NCBI RefSeq assembly: GCF_039537705.1
Contig: NZ_BAABBA010000003.1
Coordinates: 124,001 to 188,000, forward strand
Origin: Georgenia daeguensis
GTDB lineage: Bacteria; Actinomycetota; Actinomycetes; Actinomycetales; Actinomycetaceae
Direction of reading: 5' to 3'
DNA: 64,000 bases
A program made the position numbers and the translations under genes. The notes below the pieces were generated by a model. The model searched no databases and was not told the DNA's origin. It was given only the letters and a program-made list of their open reading frames with translations. Shown here in pieces: positions 60,275-64,000 of the stretch (position 1 is the first letter of the stretch; each line of letters starts with the position of its first letter).

Positions 60275-60897
60275 CGGTCCCGCGGCGCAGGCACGTGGTC
60301 GTCGCCGTGCTCGCGCTCGGCGTGCTGCTGCTGGCGTGCGGCTCGGCCGGCTGGGCGCACGGCGAGGTGTCGACCGTGCTCGGTCCCCGCGAGGTCTCCG
60401 TCTCCGGCTCCTCCGCGGCGCCCGGTGTCGGGGCGGCGGCGCTCGTCGTCGGGGCTGCCGCACTGGCGGCCGCGATCGGCCGGCGGGTCGGCGCCGTGAT
60501 CGCCGGCATCGCGCTCGTCTGCGCCGCCGTGCTGGTGGCGGCCTCCGTGGTGGGCTTCCTGGGCGACCCGGCGGCGCCGCTGGAGGCGGCTGCCGGCGAG
60601 ATCAGCGGAGTGCCCGAGCTGACCGGCGAGGCGCGGACCGCGGTCTGGCCCTACGTCACCCTCGTCCTCGCCGTGGCCGTGGCCGGTGCGGGGGTCGTCA
60701 CGCTGCTGGCCGGCCGTTCGTGGCAGAGCGCCGGCCGGCGGTTCGAGCGGCCGGCGACGGCGGGACCGAGGTCGGCGGCCAGCGCGGCGACCGACGAGCG
60801 GGACCGGGCCATGGACGACTGGGACGCGCTCGGCCGGGGCGAGGACCCGAGCGCGGGCACCGACGGTGCGGGACCCGGCACCGGCCCGCGTGCCTGA
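60271..60897 (+). CDS. Trp biosynthesis-associated membrane protein (TIGR02234 family)
   Basis: 208 residues with four transmembrane helices (about 8-28, 50-70, 72-97, 130-150) and a charged tail. This family is found only in actinobacterial trp operons, directly after trpE, and has no proven function. The spacing of the helices and the GWAHGEVSTVLG loop match. ATG 60271 overlaps the trpE stop by 4 bp (ATGA). Confidence 0.88.
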   Translation: MTVPRRRHVVVAVLALGVLLLACGSAGWAHGEVSTVLGPREVSVSGSSAAPGVGAAALVVGAAALAAAIGRRVGAVIAGIALVCAAVLVAASVVGFLGDPAAPLEAAAGEISGVPELTGEARTAVWPYVTLVLAVAVAGAGVVTLLAGRSWQSAGRRFERPATAGPRSAASAATDERDRAMDDWDALGRGEDPSAGTDGAGPGTGPRA

Positions 60898-60961
60898 GAC
60901 GTTTCCGGGCGGGCTGAGCCGATAGGCTGTCCGTCGATCCGTTCAACCGAGGAGCACAACC

Positions 60962-61246
60962 ATGGTCCAGACCCCCGAGCCGCACACCTACTCGCTGCCT
61001 GCGGCCGCACCGTACTCGAACCACGGCCGGACCAAGGCCGCGTGGGTGCTGATGCTGGGCGTCTGCCTCGGGTTCCTCCTCGCCGGGGTCGGGCTGATCA
61101 TCAGCAACGACGCGATCGTGATCGCCAGCATCGTCATCACCGTCGCCGCGGTCGTCAGCTCGGTCATCATGCGCGGCATGGGCCTGGGGCAGCCGGTTCC
61201 CCGTGCAGGGGACGAGACGGAGAAGAAGGACTGGTACAGCGCCTGA
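60962..61246 (+). CDS. HGxxPAAW-like small membrane protein of the trp operon
   Basis: 94 residues with two transmembrane helices. NHGRTKAAWVLMLG near residue 20 corresponds to the HGxxPAAW motif of a short actinobacterial family encoded in trp operons, with Lys in place of Pro. Function unknown. ATG 60962 follows GAGGAG. It lies 64 bp after the preceding membrane protein gene. Confidence 0.82.
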   Translation: MVQTPEPHTYSLPAAAPYSNHGRTKAAWVLMLGVCLGFLLAGVGLIISNDAIVIASIVITVAAVVSSVIMRGMGLGQPVPRAGDETEKKDWYSA

Positions 61247-61360
61247 GGGCGATCGGGGGGCTCTCGGCCTGAGGCCCGACCGACCACGACGGCGCCCGAG
61301 GTGCCGGTACCGACAGACCGACGAACCCGGGAGCTCCGTGCCTCCCCGGATGGAGGACGC

Positions 61361-61891
61361 ATGAGCGCCGACGACCAGCAGCCCCGCTACGGGCAGAACC
61401 CCGACCCGCGCGAGAGCGCACAGCCCGGCCGCGCCGCGCCGGACCACGGCCAGCCCCCGGCCGTGCCGCAGTACGGCCAGACCGCGCCGCAGTACGGCCA
61501 GACCGTGCCGCAGTACGGCCAGACCGTGCCGCAGTACGGCCAGCCGCCGGCCGCCCCGCAGTACGGGTCGGGCTACGGCGCGCAGTACGGCTACGGCCAG
61601 GCGCCGTTCGGCGCGCCCTCGAGCGAGAAGAACAGCCTCGGGACCATCGCCCTGGTGCTCGGCATCATCGGCATCCTGGCCTTCTGGATCCCGATCCTCG
61701 CCATCGGCCTCGGCATCGCGGCGACGGTCCTCGGTGCGAAGGCGAAGAACGCGGTGCAGGCCGGCATCGCCACCAACGGCGGCGCCGCCCGCGCCGGTTT
61801 CGTGCTCGGCATCGTGGCCATCGTCGTCGGCGTGATCTTCTGGATCGTCAGCGCCGCACTCGTCTTCTCGGAGCTCGGCACGGGGGTCTGA
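61361..61891 (+). CDS. DUF4190 domain-containing membrane protein with QYGQ repeats
   Basis: 176 residues. Residues 1-85 are disordered and rich in Pro, Gln, Gly and Tyr, with four PQYGQ(T) units encoded by 21-bp tandem repeats around 61466-61550. Residues 90-170 hold the two-helix DUF4190 domain (LGTIALVLGIIGILAFWIPI and AGFVLGIVAIVVGVIFW). Such proteins are widespread in actinobacteria without a known role. ATG 61361 follows GGAGGA. It is inserted between the trp membrane proteins and trpC. Confidence 0.85.
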   Translation: MSADDQQPRYGQNPDPRESAQPGRAAPDHGQPPAVPQYGQTAPQYGQTVPQYGQTVPQYGQPPAAPQYGSGYGAQYGYGQAPFGAPSSEKNSLGTIALVLGIIGILAFWIPILAIGLGIAATVLGAKAKNAVQAGIATNGGAARAGFVLGIVAIVVGVIFWIVSAALVFSELGTGV

Positions 61892-62030
61892 CACCCGCCG
61901 CCTGCGGTGGCCGCCGGGCGGCCCGCGAGCTCCGCACCGGTGCCCGGTGCGCCAGTCCTCGGACGGCGCACCGGGCATGTCTGCACCCCGGCCTACCATG
62001 GGGGAAGTCCGACCTGAAGGGAAGTGCGCC

Positions 62031-62842
62031 GTGACCGTGCTCGAAGACATCGTCGCCGGGGTCCGCGAGGACCTCGCCGAGCGGGAGGCGCAGCGACCGC
62101 TCGACGTCCTCAAGGAGCTGGCCCAGCGCCGGCCGAGCGCCAAGGACGGCGTCGCCGCCCTGCGCGGCGGGAGCGGGGCCGTCACCATCATCTCCGAGGT
62201 GAAGCGCTCCAGCCCGTCGAAGGGCGCGCTGGCGACCATCGCCGACCCGGCCGGCCTGGCCGCCGAGTACGAGGCCGGCGGGGCCGCCGTCGTCTCCGTC
62301 CTCACCGAGCAGCGCCGTTTCGGCGGCTCGCTCGCGGACCTGGACGCGGTGCGCGCCGCCGTCGAGATCCCGGTCCTGCGCAAGGACTTCATCGTCACGC
62401 CGTACCAGGTCTGGGAGGCGCGGGCGCACGGCGCCGACCTCGTCCTGCTCATCGTCGCCGCGCTCGAGCAGACCGTGCTGACGTCACTGGTCGAGCGGGT
62501 CCACTCGCTCGGCATGACCGCGCTCGTCGAGGCGCACGACCGCGAGGAGGCCCGCCGGGCGGTCGACGCCGGCGCGCGGGTGGTGGGCATCAACGCCCGT
62601 AACCTCCACGACCTGCAGGTCGACCGGTCGGTGTTCGCCAAGGTCGTCGACGTCGTGCCCGACAGCATCGTGCGCGTGGCCGAGTCCGGCGTGCGCGGGC
62701 CCCACGACGTGCTCGACTACGCCCGCTCCGGCGCCGACGCGGTGCTCGTGGGGGAGGCGCTGGTCACCGGCGGCAACCCGCGCGCCGCCGTCGCGGACAT
62801 GGTGGCCGCCGGCTCGCACCCCTCCCTGCGGGCGGTGCGCAA

Positions 62843-62846
<4 letters not shown>
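62031..62846 (+). CDS. trpC: Indole-3-glycerol phosphate synthase TrpC
   Basis: 271-residue TIM barrel. Catalytic residues are in IISEVKRSSPSKG (Glu, Lys), VLRKDFIVTPYQ (Lys), VEAHD (Glu), GINARNL (Asn) and VAESGV (Glu, Ser). It closes the indole ring of CdRP. GTG 62031 has GAAGGGA upstream; the stop overlaps the start of trpB by 4 bp. Confidence 0.95.

Positions 62847-64000
<1,154 letters not shown>

Overview
The window is 64 kb of high-GC DNA from an actinobacterium, most likely a member of the order Micrococcales. The evidence is the mycothiol gene mshC, the pupylation genes (arc, dop, pup, pafA), a DUF5703 gene, a hisI-trpE-(membrane proteins)-trpC-trpB cluster, an actinobacterial type Tad pilus locus, frequent GTG starts, and many genes with a TANNNT -10 box only 6-8 nt before the start codon (leaderless genes). 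I cannot name the genus safely. I see no insertion sequence, prophage or CRISPR array.

Layout. 1-1331: end of a TrkA-C regulatory protein and a cation:proton antiporter. 1336-9081 (minus): a complete Tad/Flp pilus operon (Flp pilin, TadE and TadG pilins, CpaB, CpaE, TadA, TadB, TadC, prepilin peptidase), visibly poorer in GC than the rest, with a terminator-like hairpin just after the pilin gene. 9.5-21 kb: TetR regulator, tRNA-Leu(GAG), stress-type SDR, a GNAT-MazG fusion, M3 peptidase, a secreted PxKF-domain protein, a LuxR-type two-component system, M20 peptidase and DUF5703. 21.3-25.6 kb: a very acidic small protein whose 3' end overlaps, antisense, the poly-Ser tail of a serine hydrolase; a second serine hydrolase; an aldo/keto reductase. 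25.8-30.9 kb: uppP, mshC, then a sulfur module (leader peptide, YeeE/TsuA-like transporter, TusA) and a Gfo/Idh/MocA oxidoreductase.

31-44.4 kb resembles the mycobacterial proteasome neighbourhood: PAC2, HAD, GAP-family membrane protein, RecB-type nuclease, M50 protease, TrmI, ARC ATPase, Dop, a divergent SDR, Pup, PafA and an FKBP lipoprotein. The 20S proteasome genes prcB and prcA, which in mycobacteria follow pup, are absent: pup and pafA overlap by 4 bp. The cluster can therefore tag, untag and unfold proteins, but carries no protease here.

44.6-64 kb: a P-loop kinase-like gene and hisF, then about 12 kb of unrelated genes (membrane proteins, a frameshifted HelD-like helicase, a secreted subtilisin with five C-terminal DGDG repeats, a TIGR03085 protein, a heterodimeric ABC exporter with one degenerate ATPase site), then hisI, trpE, three small membrane-protein genes, trpC and trpB, which runs off the window. 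The histidine and tryptophan genes thus lie on both sides of an accessory block.
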